Part shown: positions 13,800-20,185 of the stretch, one piece after another
Layout of the letters: every line of letters starts with the position of its first letter
Numbering within the stretch: the first letter of the stretch is position 1
DNA from: a virus
Reading direction: 5' to 3' (one strand)
Virus record (IMG/VR): IMGVR_UViG_3300022934_000225
Coordinates: 1-22,075 of that record
DNA: 22,075 nt
Program-made: the position numbers and the translations under genes
The notes under the pieces: generated by a model
What the model saw: only the letters and a program-made list of their open reading frames with translations
Databases searched by the model: none
What the model was told of the DNA's origin: nothing

Positions 13800-14026
13800 T
13801 ACTTTCTCAATGCTTGTTCAATGTTGTCTAGTTTTTGAAAGATGGCTTTTATGGTTTCTTTCATCTCTTTCATCTCACGATCGTGCGCGGTCTTTTCCAC
13901 TTCATACTTAGACTTTAACACAGCAATCTCCGTATCATGCTTATTTAAGCGTGTATGCATAAGCCACACAAACGCCACTAGGGGCGCCACAAGCCAACGC
14001 AGAATAGGCTCAATCATATCCAGCAT
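13799..14026 (-). CDS. Small membrane protein with coiled-coil tail (75 aa)
   Basis: I chose ATG 14026 because GAGG lies 6 nt upstream of it (rc of 14033-14036); an in-frame ATG at 14056 lacks such a site. Residues ~6-24 (EPILRWLVAPLVAFVWLMHT) form one membrane helix. The remaining ~50 residues are a long charged helix with heptad-like spacing (HDTEIAVLKSKYEVEKTAHD, EMKETIKAIFQKLDNIEQAL). Its domain order is the reverse of XhlA-type proteins. It is the first gene of the minus-strand operon and is coupled to the next gene by TAATG. Possible lysis accessory or antiholin-like role, inferred only from position. Confidence 0.7.
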   Translation of the reverse strand: MLDMIEPILRWLVAPLVAFVWLMHTRLNKHDTEIAVLKSKYEVEKTAHDREMKEMKETIKAIFQKLDNIEQALRK

Positions 14027-14071
14027 GTCTAACCTCAAGAAACTTTTTACCAACATAACACATGCAACCCA

Positions 14072-14101
14072 CTTGCACCATAATCACTTCAATGTTAACA
14101 A
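14072..14101 (+). promoter_or_regulatory. Composite promoter/operator, copy 2 (CTTGCA-N12-CAATGTTAACAA)
   Basis: TTGCAC (-35, 14073-14078), 17 nt, TAACAA (-10, 14096-14101), with the palindrome TGTTAACA. It matches the element at 10512-10541 at all 18 fixed bases and in spacing. It lies 22 nt before the RHH gene, in the 97-nt divergent gap to the minus-strand lysis operon. A weak extended -10 for the lysis side (TGTTATGTT, rc of 14052-14060) is also present in this gap. Confidence 0.6.
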
Positions 14102-14123
14102 AGTGTGAAAGACGGAGGACTTT

Positions 14124-14291
14124 ATGTACAAACTCAAACAAATTGGCCCACGTATTCGTGAGCAAGTGTACGACGCGCTGCACAGTTACAGCGCAATGAC
14201 ACGGCTATCCATGTCAAAGATAGTCGAGGACGCTGTAAAGGATTACTTGCAAAGACAAGGCTTTGAGGTGTCTGATGATCATCGGAGTTGA
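14124..14291 (+). CDS. Ribbon-helix-helix (CopG/Arc-type) regulator (55 aa)
   Basis: GGAGG (14114-14118) lies 5 nt before the ATG. The peptide has the ribbon-helix-helix layout: a short basic/beta start (MYKLKQIGPRI), helix A (REQVYDALHSYSAM), a turn with 'TRLSMSKIVEDAVKDYLQRQ' as helix B, and a short acidic tail. The 'S-x-S-K-I-V-E-D-A-V' stretch is the usual signature. At 55 residues it matches the size of such dimeric repressors. It is the first gene behind the second copy of the composite promoter, so autoregulation through the TGTTAACA palindrome is a reasonable guess. It overlaps the resolvase gene by 17 nt. Confidence 0.75.
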   Translation: MYKLKQIGPRIREQVYDALHSYSAMTRLSMSKIVEDAVKDYLQRQGFEVSDDHRS

Positions 14292-14721
14292 TTGTGGATA
14301 CCGCACTGGCGGTGTGGCCATCGTCGGCGGCGACTGGGCAGAGGTTCACGACTTGCCAACATACGAAGAAGGCGGCGTCGACGTCGTGGCGTTGATGGAC
14401 ATATTAACGTCGGTCGAGCGCGTGGATCACATCTACATCGAGAAACAGCAGGCCATGCCAAAGCAGGGCGTGTCATCCACGTTCAAACTTGGATACGGGT
14501 TCGGTCAGATCGTGACGACTTGCGCGCTATCACGCTCGCCATATACGCTGGTAACGCCTAACAATTGGAAGCGTTCGCTTAACCTACCGCGCGACAAGGA
14601 CGCCGCACGTAGGCTGGCGCAGCAGTGGTTTCCGGATTTAGCTAGCCAGCTTAAACGCAAGAAAGACGAACACCGTGCGGAGGCGCTTCTTATAGCGCTG
14701 TACGGAAGGGGGAAGAACTAA
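14275..14721 (+). CDS. RuvC-like Holliday junction resolvase (148 aa)
   Basis: RNase H-fold resolvase. Acidic residues are at Asp6 in the first strand (MIIGVDCGYRTGGVAIV), Glu56 in 'HIYIEKQQAM', and a C-terminal cluster KKDEHRAEALLIA (Asp131, His133, Glu136). 'FKLGYGFGQIV' and 'VTPNNWKRSLNL' are also typical of phage RuvC-type enzymes. The ATG at 14275 follows GAGG by 6 nt; a TTG at 14263 is less likely. It cuts branched DNA during recombination and before packaging. Its stop shares a base with the exonuclease start (TAATG, 14719-14723), so the two are coupled, which suits a recombination module. Confidence 0.88.
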   Translation: MIIGVDCGYRTGGVAIVGGDWAEVHDLPTYEEGGVDVVALMDILTSVERVDHIYIEKQQAMPKQGVSSTFKLGYGFGQIVTTCALSRSPYTLVTPNNWKRSLNLPRDKDAARRLAQQWFPDLASQLKRKKDEHRAEALLIALYGRGKN

Positions 14722-15515
14722 TGCCAGTTAACTACGATATGCCAAACGAAAGCTACCACCAACTGCACCACCTATCGTCGTCAGGCGCAAAGACGATCGC
14801 GCTGCAATCGCTGGCCGATTACAAGCACGGCGAGCGTAAAGAGACGACGGCGATGCTGATGGGTTCGGCGGCGCACACGCTGACGTTCGAGCCGCATCTC
14901 GCAGATACAATCTGGGAGTGGGGCGGCAGACGTGCAGGCAAAGAATACAACGAGCTGAAGGAGAGCGCAGACGCTGCCGGTGCGATCATCTTAAACACGC
15001 AGGAGTACGACAAGGTGCACCGCATGGCGGAAGCCGTCAGAGTTAATAGCGCGGCCGCTGAGTTGCTCTCCGGTAAACTTGTGTGCGAGGCTAGCATATT
15101 AACGACAGACGCGCTCACAGGCGTTGACATGCGCGCACGTCCTGACGGGTGGCGCACAGACATCGCGTGCCTGTTAGACTTGAAGACGACGATCGATCCA
15201 TCGCCAGAGGGCTTCGCAAAGCAGGCGGCAAATTTGGGCTATCACATACAGGAAAGCTGGTATCGTCGCGTGATGGAGCTTGACGGGCATGAGGTAGATC
15301 GGTTTATCTTTATAGCTGTCGGCAAAGACGCACCATACAAAGTAGGTATTTACGAACTCGACACCGAAAGCCTTAACGAAGGCGATGCGGCTGTCCAGTA
15401 CGCGCTAGAGCAATACGCAATAGCGCAAGCAAACGACGACTGGGGTTACGATTACGGAGAGTTAACTACGATCCGCATTCCGCCTTGGTCGTTTAAATTT
15501 ACTCAGGCAAATTAA
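14721..15515 (+). CDS. RecE/PD-(D/E)XK-type exonuclease (264 aa)
   Basis: A phage recombination nuclease with a PD-(D/E)XK core. 'MLMGSAAHTLTFEP' near residue 46 is the conserved N-terminal motif with His52. Glu123 (VCEASI) and Asp142 (RARPDGW) follow, then Asp153-Leu-Lys155 (CLLDLKTT) as the D-x-K catalytic end, and 'YHIQESWY' with Gln177. This is the pattern of the PDDEXK/DUF3799-type exonuclease VIII relatives. It would resect double-stranded ends 5' to 3' to produce 3' tails for annealing. Length agrees with the family (about 250-300 aa). It is followed 16 nt later by the SSB-like gene, its probable partner. Confidence 0.87.
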   Translation: MPVNYDMPNESYHQLHHLSSSGAKTIALQSLADYKHGERKETTAMLMGSAAHTLTFEPHLADTIWEWGGRRAGKEYNELKESADAAGAIILNTQEYDKVHRMAEAVRVNSAAAELLSGKLVCEASILTTDALTGVDMRARPDGWRTDIACLLDLKTTIDPSPEGFAKQAANLGYHIQESWYRRVMELDGHEVDRFIFIAVGKDAPYKVGIYELDTESLNEGDAAVQYALEQYAIAQANDDWGYDYGELTTIRIPPWSFKFTQAN

Positions 15516-15531
15516 GTCAAGGAGACACATT

Positions 15532-16110
15532 ATGCCAATTTCATTCGGATCAACTGACAGCGAAAACACCGGCGTTTACATACGCGGCAACCTACCGCAA
15601 AATCGTTGGTGGGCTAAGACGGAGGCAGGCGATGAAGTTATCGACATGGATCGCGGCTTTGCGATCGACATTAAAGACGTTACCTTCGGGTGGCTTCACA
15701 TCGACATCGGCGTCCGCGACTGGCAGCCGTGGCCGTCGCCAGCTCAGCGCACTGAGAAGCCAAGCGAAAGCCATAAGCAAGGCTTTAGCGTCAATTGCTG
15801 GCTCAGTGATGGGCGCGCTGCGGAGTTTTCTGGCAATTCATACGGACTGGGCCAGTTTATTGCGAAGCTGTATAACCAAGCTGAGACAATGCCGGAGTTC
15901 ACTGCTGGCAAAGTTCCGGTCGTTCAAGTGACGTCGACAACGCCTGTCGTAGTAGGCAAAGGCACGTCGTATGACGTCGGCTTCAACATCCGCACATGGA
16001 TCGACAAGCCCGCGGCAGACGCTGCACCGGAAGCGCCTGTGGCAGCGGCGCCAGCTCCTGCACCGGAGCCAGCGGCGGCACCAGCCGGAGACAATAACTT
16101 CGGGTTCTAA
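15532..16110 (+). CDS. Single-stranded DNA-binding-like protein (192 aa)
   Basis: AAGGAG lies upstream of the ATG at 15532. Residues 1-135 are beta-rich with aromatic residues at intervals (NRWWAKTEAG, FGWLHIDIGVRDWQPWP, QGFSVNCWL), as expected for an OB-fold. The C-terminal ~35 residues are an Ala/Pro linker (APEAPVAAAPAPAPEPAAAP) ending in an acidic-aromatic tail DNNFGF, like the DDDIPF tail of bacterial SSB that recruits partners. It lies between the exonuclease and primase-helicase, where phages keep SSB genes. No family name recalled with certainty. Role: cover single strands during replication and recombination. Confidence 0.72.
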   Translation: MPISFGSTDSENTGVYIRGNLPQNRWWAKTEAGDEVIDMDRGFAIDIKDVTFGWLHIDIGVRDWQPWPSPAQRTEKPSESHKQGFSVNCWLSDGRAAEFSGNSYGLGQFIAKLYNQAETMPEFTAGKVPVVQVTSTTPVVVGKGTSYDVGFNIRTWIDKPAADAAPEAPVAAAPAPAPEPAAAPAGDNNFGF

Positions 16111-16121
16111 CAAATGTAATA

Positions 16122-16147
16122 ACGTGGGGCGCTGCGGCGCCCTACGT
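16122..16147 (+). promoter_or_regulatory. Stable intergenic hairpin with UNCG-type loop
   Basis: ACGTGGGGCGC (16122-16132), loop TGCG, GCGCCCTACGT (16137-16147): an 11-bp stem with one G.U pair, closed by C(TGCG)G. No T-tract follows on the + strand, so it is not a standard terminator. It lies in the 59-nt gap between the SSB-like and primase-helicase genes and could act as an RNA-processing or stability element, or as an attenuator. GGGGAAA just before 16170 is the binding site for the next gene. Confidence 0.55.
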
Positions 16148-16169
16148 ACAACGACGCACGGGGAAACGA

Positions 16170-18362
16170 ATGTCAGAAGCATATTTTAACAAGGTCGTCG
16201 ATGGAGCAGTAGGCGATGTCATCGCGTCCATGAAGGGCGGCAGAAACGAAAACCTAAACAAAGCAGCATTCTCAATCGGCAGGCACGCGCATATGTCTCC
16301 GGCCAACATTGACGCGGCCATCCTGCAACTGCACGCGGCGGCGCGTAAGATCGGGCTCAAGGATTTCGAGATAAAGTCAACTATTGGCAGCGGCTTTAAA
16401 CGCGGAGGCGAAAACCCAAAGCAGCTCGAGAACTCGGATATACAGCCGTATATACCAAGTGAGCTGGAGCGCTTGGTTACACGTCTGGCTAGTAAAGACT
16501 TAATCATACGCGACGAGGAAAGCCGCAGAGACAAAGTAAAGAAGGCGCAGGAGGCGTGGGAGCGCGCTGTGCCGATCACAAGAGAAAACTTAGACGCGGT
16601 AAAGCCTGCGCTGCTTTACCTCAACTCACGCGGCCTCAGAGCGAGCGCAGCGGTCAACGTGGCCAAGTTTAGCCCTAACGTCTACGACGGGCCGGCTATT
16701 GTCTTCGCGGCGACAACTCCGGAGGGCGAAATCGAGGGCATCCAGAGCGTGCTCATAACGCCAGAGGGAAAGAAGCGCGAGGTTAACGGCATTGCAAAAT
16801 ACAGTAGGGGCGTCATTGCCGGAAATGTAATGCAAATCGGCGAAACGCAAGGCGAAAAGCCAATCGTCATTGTCGAGGGGCCGGAGGACGCGCTCAGCAT
16901 ACGGCAGGCAGCCAAAGACGATGCGGCGGTGATCTGCACCTTCGGTAAGGCGGGAATGGCAACGTACACGCCTCCACGCGCCTCAGACGTGACGATATGC
17001 GCAGACCCTGACCTCGACATCGAAAAATGCGTCGACGTCCTCAAGGGAGATGGGAGCACGCAGGTGCACGTCATTCGCTTCGACCGGCTAGACGCGGAAA
17101 ACGTCAAAGACGCAAACGACTATTTACGTGAGGCTGGCGAAACAAAGTTGCGTGAGGCGCTGGCCACTGCGAAACTCTATGAAGAGGCCAAGCAGATACA
17201 GATGGAGACGGACTATCAGTGGCCAACTGAGTTCGAGGTAATCGACCCATCGTTAATTCCACGCCGGCGCTGGGTGTACGGCAAGCACTACATCCGCGGA
17301 TACGTCAGCGTACTGGCGTCGCAGGGTGGCATCGGTAAGACGTCCATGCAGCTTGTAGAGGGCGTGGGCGTAGCGATCGGACAAGCGCTCCTAGAGGAGG
17401 AGGTGCACGAGCAGTGCAACGTCTGGATCATCAACGGCGAGGATCCGCTGGAGGAAATGCAGCGCCGCCTCGCGGCCGTCTTTATGCACTATGACATCAA
17501 GCCAGAGCAAATACGTGGGCGCCTGTTTCTCGATGCGGGGCGTGACCTCGACATACAATTTGCGAAGCAGACGCGTGACGGTATTCTGACCGACCAGAAA
17601 AAGCTGGAGCTTATGGTGGAGCGCATAAAGAAAAACAAGATAGGGTTGGTCATCATTGACCCGTGGGTTGGCTTCAACGACATCAACGAAAACGATAACG
17701 TCGCCATGAACGCGGCGGTCGCAGCCGCTCGCTGGATCGCAGACCAAACCGACGCCGCGGTCGTGCTAACGCACCACATCCGCAAGACAAACGGCGAAGA
17801 CGCAACAATCGACAGCGTCCGCGGCGCCGGATCGTTGATCGGTGCAGCGCGCGCAGCCCGCGTCATCAATCGTGTTAGCCAAGAAGACGCGATGAAGCTA
17901 GGCGTGTCGGAGCATGAGGCGCTCGGCATATTCCGCGTTGACGACGGCAAGGCAAACCTCGCACCGCCGGCCGCAAAGGCGCTGTACCGGCGTATGCACG
18001 GGGTGGAGCTGCCAAACGGTGAATACGTGGGCGTCTGCGTGCCGTTCAAAATGCCAGACTTGTTCGACGGGGTGAGCGCCAGAAACGCGATGGAGGTGCA
18101 GCGTCTCATCGGGGCGGCCGCGGATCGCGGAGAGCCAATGCGCGCAGATGCACGCGCCAAGTCGTGGGCGGGCAATGCGGTGGCCGTCGTGCTCGACCTA
18201 GACTTGGACAAGCAGCACGAGAAGGCGCGCGCAAAGGCGATCCTGAAGAAGTGGATCGAGACAAACGTGCTTAAGGTGGAAGAGTGGCCAGATAAACGGC
18301 AGGGGCGGGACGTGCAGTGCGTCGTCGTCGGGGAATGGATTAACGCGTCGGAGGTAGGGTGA
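16170..18362 (+). CDS. TOPRIM primase-RepA-type helicase (730 aa)
   Basis: Bifunctional replication protein. Residues 1-80 (RNENLNKAAFSIGRHAHMSP, GLKDFEIKSTIGSGFKRG) resemble the PriCT-type helical domain. 'ALLYLNSRGL' near 148 begins the primase core. The TOPRIM domain has Glu236 (IVIVEGPEDAL) and Asp279-Pro-Asp281 (ICADPDLD). The helicase half has Walker A G386-G-I-G-K-T-S392, 'VWIINGEDPLEEMQRRLAA' (RepA/AAA_25 signature) and Walker B with Asp497 (GLVIIDPW), then 'VVLTHHIRK'. It would make primers and unwind the fork. There is no N-terminal zinc ribbon. The largest replication gene here; no DNA polymerase gene is seen beside it. The stop shares a base with the next ATG. Confidence 0.9.
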   Translation: MSEAYFNKVVDGAVGDVIASMKGGRNENLNKAAFSIGRHAHMSPANIDAAILQLHAAARKIGLKDFEIKSTIGSGFKRGGENPKQLENSDIQPYIPSELERLVTRLASKDLIIRDEESRRDKVKKAQEAWERAVPITRENLDAVKPALLYLNSRGLRASAAVNVAKFSPNVYDGPAIVFAATTPEGEIEGIQSVLITPEGKKREVNGIAKYSRGVIAGNVMQIGETQGEKPIVIVEGPEDALSIRQAAKDDAAVICTFGKAGMATYTPPRASDVTICADPDLDIEKCVDVLKGDGSTQVHVIRFDRLDAENVKDANDYLREAGETKLREALATAKLYEEAKQIQMETDYQWPTEFEVIDPSLIPRRRWVYGKHYIRGYVSVLASQGGIGKTSMQLVEGVGVAIGQALLEEEVHEQCNVWIINGEDPLEEMQRRLAAVFMHYDIKPEQIRGRLFLDAGRDLDIQFAKQTRDGILTDQKKLELMVERIKKNKIGLVIIDPWVGFNDINENDNVAMNAAVAAARWIADQTDAAVVLTHHIRKTNGEDATIDSVRGAGSLIGAARAARVINRVSQEDAMKLGVSEHEALGIFRVDDGKANLAPPAAKALYRRMHGVELPNGEYVGVCVPFKMPDLFDGVSARNAMEVQRLIGAAADRGEPMRADARAKSWAGNAVAVVLDLDLDKQHEKARAKAILKKWIETNVLKVEEWPDKRQGRDVQCVVVGEWINASEVG

Positions 18363-19114
18363 TGAAAAGCGTAATAGCAGTTTGGTTCTCTTGTGGCGCG
18401 GCAAGCGCAGTGGCGGCGCACTTAACAATAAAGAAGTACGGCGACTTATGCGACGTGCGTGTCATCAATAATCCCGTGGCCGAGGAGGACGAGGACAACA
18501 GACGCTTCCTGCACGACGTCGAGGATTGGATTGGCCAAAAGATTGAGATATGCACGAACGAAAAGTTTCCGAGCGCATCGGCAGTGGACGTGTGGGCGAA
18601 ACGCAAGTTTATGTCTGGCGTTGCCGGCGCACCATGCACACTCCTGTTAAAGAAGGAGGCGAGGCAGCAATGGGAGGCGAAAAACCATGTCGACTTTCAT
18701 GTGTTAGGCTTCACCTCGGAGGAAGAGCAGCGGCATGAGAGGTTCATACGCACTGAACGTGAGAACGTATTGCCAGTGCTAATCGATGCTCAGTACACAA
18801 AGTTAGATTGCTACCAGCTTTTACGCGCTAACGGGATAAAGCCGCCGCGCGTTTACGAGATGGGCTATCCCAACGCAAACTGCATAGGATGCGTGAAGGC
18901 ATCGTCTCCGACATACTGGAACCACGTCAGAAAGGTGCACCCAGACGTGTTCGAGGAGCGTGCCAGTCAATCACGAGAGCTTGGTGCAAAGTTAGTGCGT
19001 GTAAACAATCAGCGTATATTCTTGGACGAGCTGCATCCGGATGCAATTGGAAAGCCAATGAAGAATTTGGACTTCGAGTGCGGCTTGTTCTGCGAGGAGT
19101 GGAAAGAAGAATGA
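18362..19114 (+). CDS. PAPS reductase/ATP-pyrophosphatase-like protein (250 aa)
   Basis: N-terminal PP-loop-like 'VIAVWFSCGAASAVAAHL' (Ser10-Cys-Gly-Ala-Ala-Ser15), a variant of the SGGxDS loop. Then come 'DVRVINNPVAEEDEDNRRFL' and 'SASAVDVWAKRKFMSGVAGA', which recall adenine-nucleotide alpha-hydrolase proteins of phages. The C-terminal half has Cys174-x2-Cys177 (NCIGCVKASS) and Cys240-x3-Cys244 (ECGLFCEEW), a possible metal or Fe-S site. GGAGG at 18350-18354 supports the ATG at 18362. Proposed roles range from sulfur transfer to DNA modification (DndC-like), but none is shown here. The reductase name is a family label only. Confidence 0.75.
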   Translation: MKSVIAVWFSCGAASAVAAHLTIKKYGDLCDVRVINNPVAEEDEDNRRFLHDVEDWIGQKIEICTNEKFPSASAVDVWAKRKFMSGVAGAPCTLLLKKEARQQWEAKNHVDFHVLGFTSEEEQRHERFIRTERENVLPVLIDAQYTKLDCYQLLRANGIKPPRVYEMGYPNANCIGCVKASSPTYWNHVRKVHPDVFEERASQSRELGAKLVRVNNQRIFLDELHPDAIGKPMKNLDFECGLFCEEWKEE

Positions 19115-19350
19115 GCCGTCACAGCCAGAAATCTAAGCAGCGTCATCCCGACGCGCCGCGGGAGCACTTTGAGGTGGCGCACATAACATTCGAGATTGCG
19201 CCGGACGCAAAGACGTTCGCGCTCATAGCTGGGCAGGCGTACAGCGCAAAGGATCGCAGGCCGCTGTTCAGCGCGCACATCGAAAAGGGCATGAGCGAGC
19301 AGCTACGTGAGCTGGCGTTCAGGCTCAGACAATTGGAGAGGGAGCTATGA
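19111..19350 (+). CDS. Small protein, unknown (79 aa)
   Basis: The ATG at 19111 overlaps the preceding stop (ATGA, 19111-19114). A frame open upstream inside the PAPS-like gene is not needed. The product has a basic start (MSRHSQKSKQRHPDAPREHF), a beta segment (EVAHITFEIAPDAKTFALIA), then 'GMSEQLRELAFRLRQLEREL', a charged helix. No Cys or membrane segment. Four-base overlaps at both ends tie it to the PAPS-like and VRR-NUC-like genes. Function not recognised. Confidence 0.7.
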   Translation: MSRHSQKSKQRHPDAPREHFEVAHITFEIAPDAKTFALIAGQAYSAKDRRPLFSAHIEKGMSEQLRELAFRLRQLEREL

Positions 19351-19772
19351 CTAGACCCATTTACGAAACCGCCGAAGACCGCAACAACGAACGCCGCCTC
19401 GCGGCAAAGATCGAAAGGCATTACGGGTGCATCCTGTCAAAGATGCCAATGAAGCTGAGCCTAGACTTCATGGCGATGCGCGACGGAAAAGCGGTCGCGT
19501 TCATCGAAGCCAGACAACGCAAGATCGCGATGAACACGTATCCGACGTACATGCTGTCGCTCTACAAGGCAATGCAGGCGCGCGCGCTCACGATGACGAC
19601 GGGGCTGCCGTGCTTCCTCGCCGTGCAGTGGACGGACAAAGCCGGCATCGCGAAGCTGCCGCCAGCGCACGAGGAGATGCACGTGGAAATGGGCGGCACG
19701 ACGCGACGAGACGATCCACAAGACATCGAGCCTATGGTACACTTCGACATAGCTAACTTTAAGGAGCTGTGA
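19347..19772 (+). CDS. VRR-NUC-like nuclease (141 aa)
   Basis: Helical start (ETAEDRNNERRLAAKIERHY), then a PD-(D/E)XK-type core: 'LSLDFMAMRDGKAVAFIEAR' with Asp40 and Glu54, followed by Arg56 where a Lys is usual (E-x-K). Then 'NTYPTYMLSLYKAMQARALT' and 'LPCFLAVQW', which match the helix and strand after the active site in phage relatives of this family. The Lys-to-Arg change at the active site may reduce or alter activity. Four-base overlap with the previous gene; AAGGAG near its end serves the next gene. Likely a DNA-processing accessory in the replication block. Confidence 0.7.
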   Translation: MTRPIYETAEDRNNERRLAAKIERHYGCILSKMPMKLSLDFMAMRDGKAVAFIEARQRKIAMNTYPTYMLSLYKAMQARALTMTTGLPCFLAVQWTDKAGIAKLPPAHEEMHVEMGGTTRRDDPQDIEPMVHFDIANFKEL

Positions 19773-19774
19773 CA

Positions 19775-20029
19775 ATGACACTGCCAATGCCAATACGTGA
19801 AATCGAAGAAGACGAAAACAAGCTGGAGCTTGGACGCATTGTATGGGACGAGGAAATCGGAGGCGCCGCGATTGAGTGGTGCGCAGATGAGATGCCAATG
19901 ATGTCATCAGCGGGTGATGACGTGGCATTCGTGATGGAGGTGCTTCAAGGCATCGATACCGACGTGATGATGGCCAAGGCGCTCAATTTGGCGTTGTTGA
20001 GAGAGGGGTCGAATGGCACTTTGCATTAG
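19775..20029 (+). CDS. Small acidic protein, unknown (84 aa)
   Basis: AAGGAG (19761-19766) is 8 nt before the ATG at 19775, so I prefer it to the GTG at 19769. The product is acidic: LPMPIREIEEDENKLELGRI, then IEWCADEMPMM, DDVAFVMEVLQGIDTDVMM, and a short Leu-rich end. No motif recognised. It closes the replication block and is followed by the repeat-rich non-coding region. Confidence 0.65.
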   Translation: MTLPMPIREIEEDENKLELGRIVWDEEIGGAAIEWCADEMPMMSSAGDDVAFVMEVLQGIDTDVMMAKALNLALLREGSNGTLH

Positions 20030-20178
20030 TTCCTCAGTTTCCTCAGTTGAACTGAGGTAGAGTGAGGAAGTGAGGTAAAAGAGGCCTAAATTAGTTCCTC
20101 CTCAGTTGTTACGTATATATACGTAACTGAGGAGGTAACTTAGGACTAAGGTAAAAGTAACTGAGGAAAGTGGAGGAG
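20026..20178. repeat. CTGAGG/CCTCAG dyad cluster (candidate origin, operator or packaging site)
   Basis: A gene-free stretch with six exact copies of CTGAGG or its complement CCTCAG (20032, 20041, 20052, 20100, 20127, 20161) and two more TGAGG (20063, 20071). Two large dyads: CCTCAGTT-G-AACTGAGG (20041-20057), and CCTCCTCAGTT (20097-20107) paired with AACTGAGGAGG (20125-20135) around a 16-base palindrome TACGTATATATACGTA (20110-20125). 'AGGTAAAAG' also occurs twice. The arrangement is like iterons plus an AT-rich unwinding core, or an array of operators. It lies between replication genes and the terminase block. Confidence 0.8.
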
Positions 20179-20185
20179 TTTTGAC

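Noticed and set aside
17489-18421. Long minus-strand open frame (310 codons) opposite the primase-helicase
   Set aside because: Shadow frame of a GC-biased gene. Ser/Thr/Arg-rich product without motifs, no binding site, fully antisense to a clear gene.
20013-20060. Fifteen-codon frame running into the dyad cluster (starts MALCISSS)
   Set aside because: Too short, no good binding site, and its sequence is simply the repeats.
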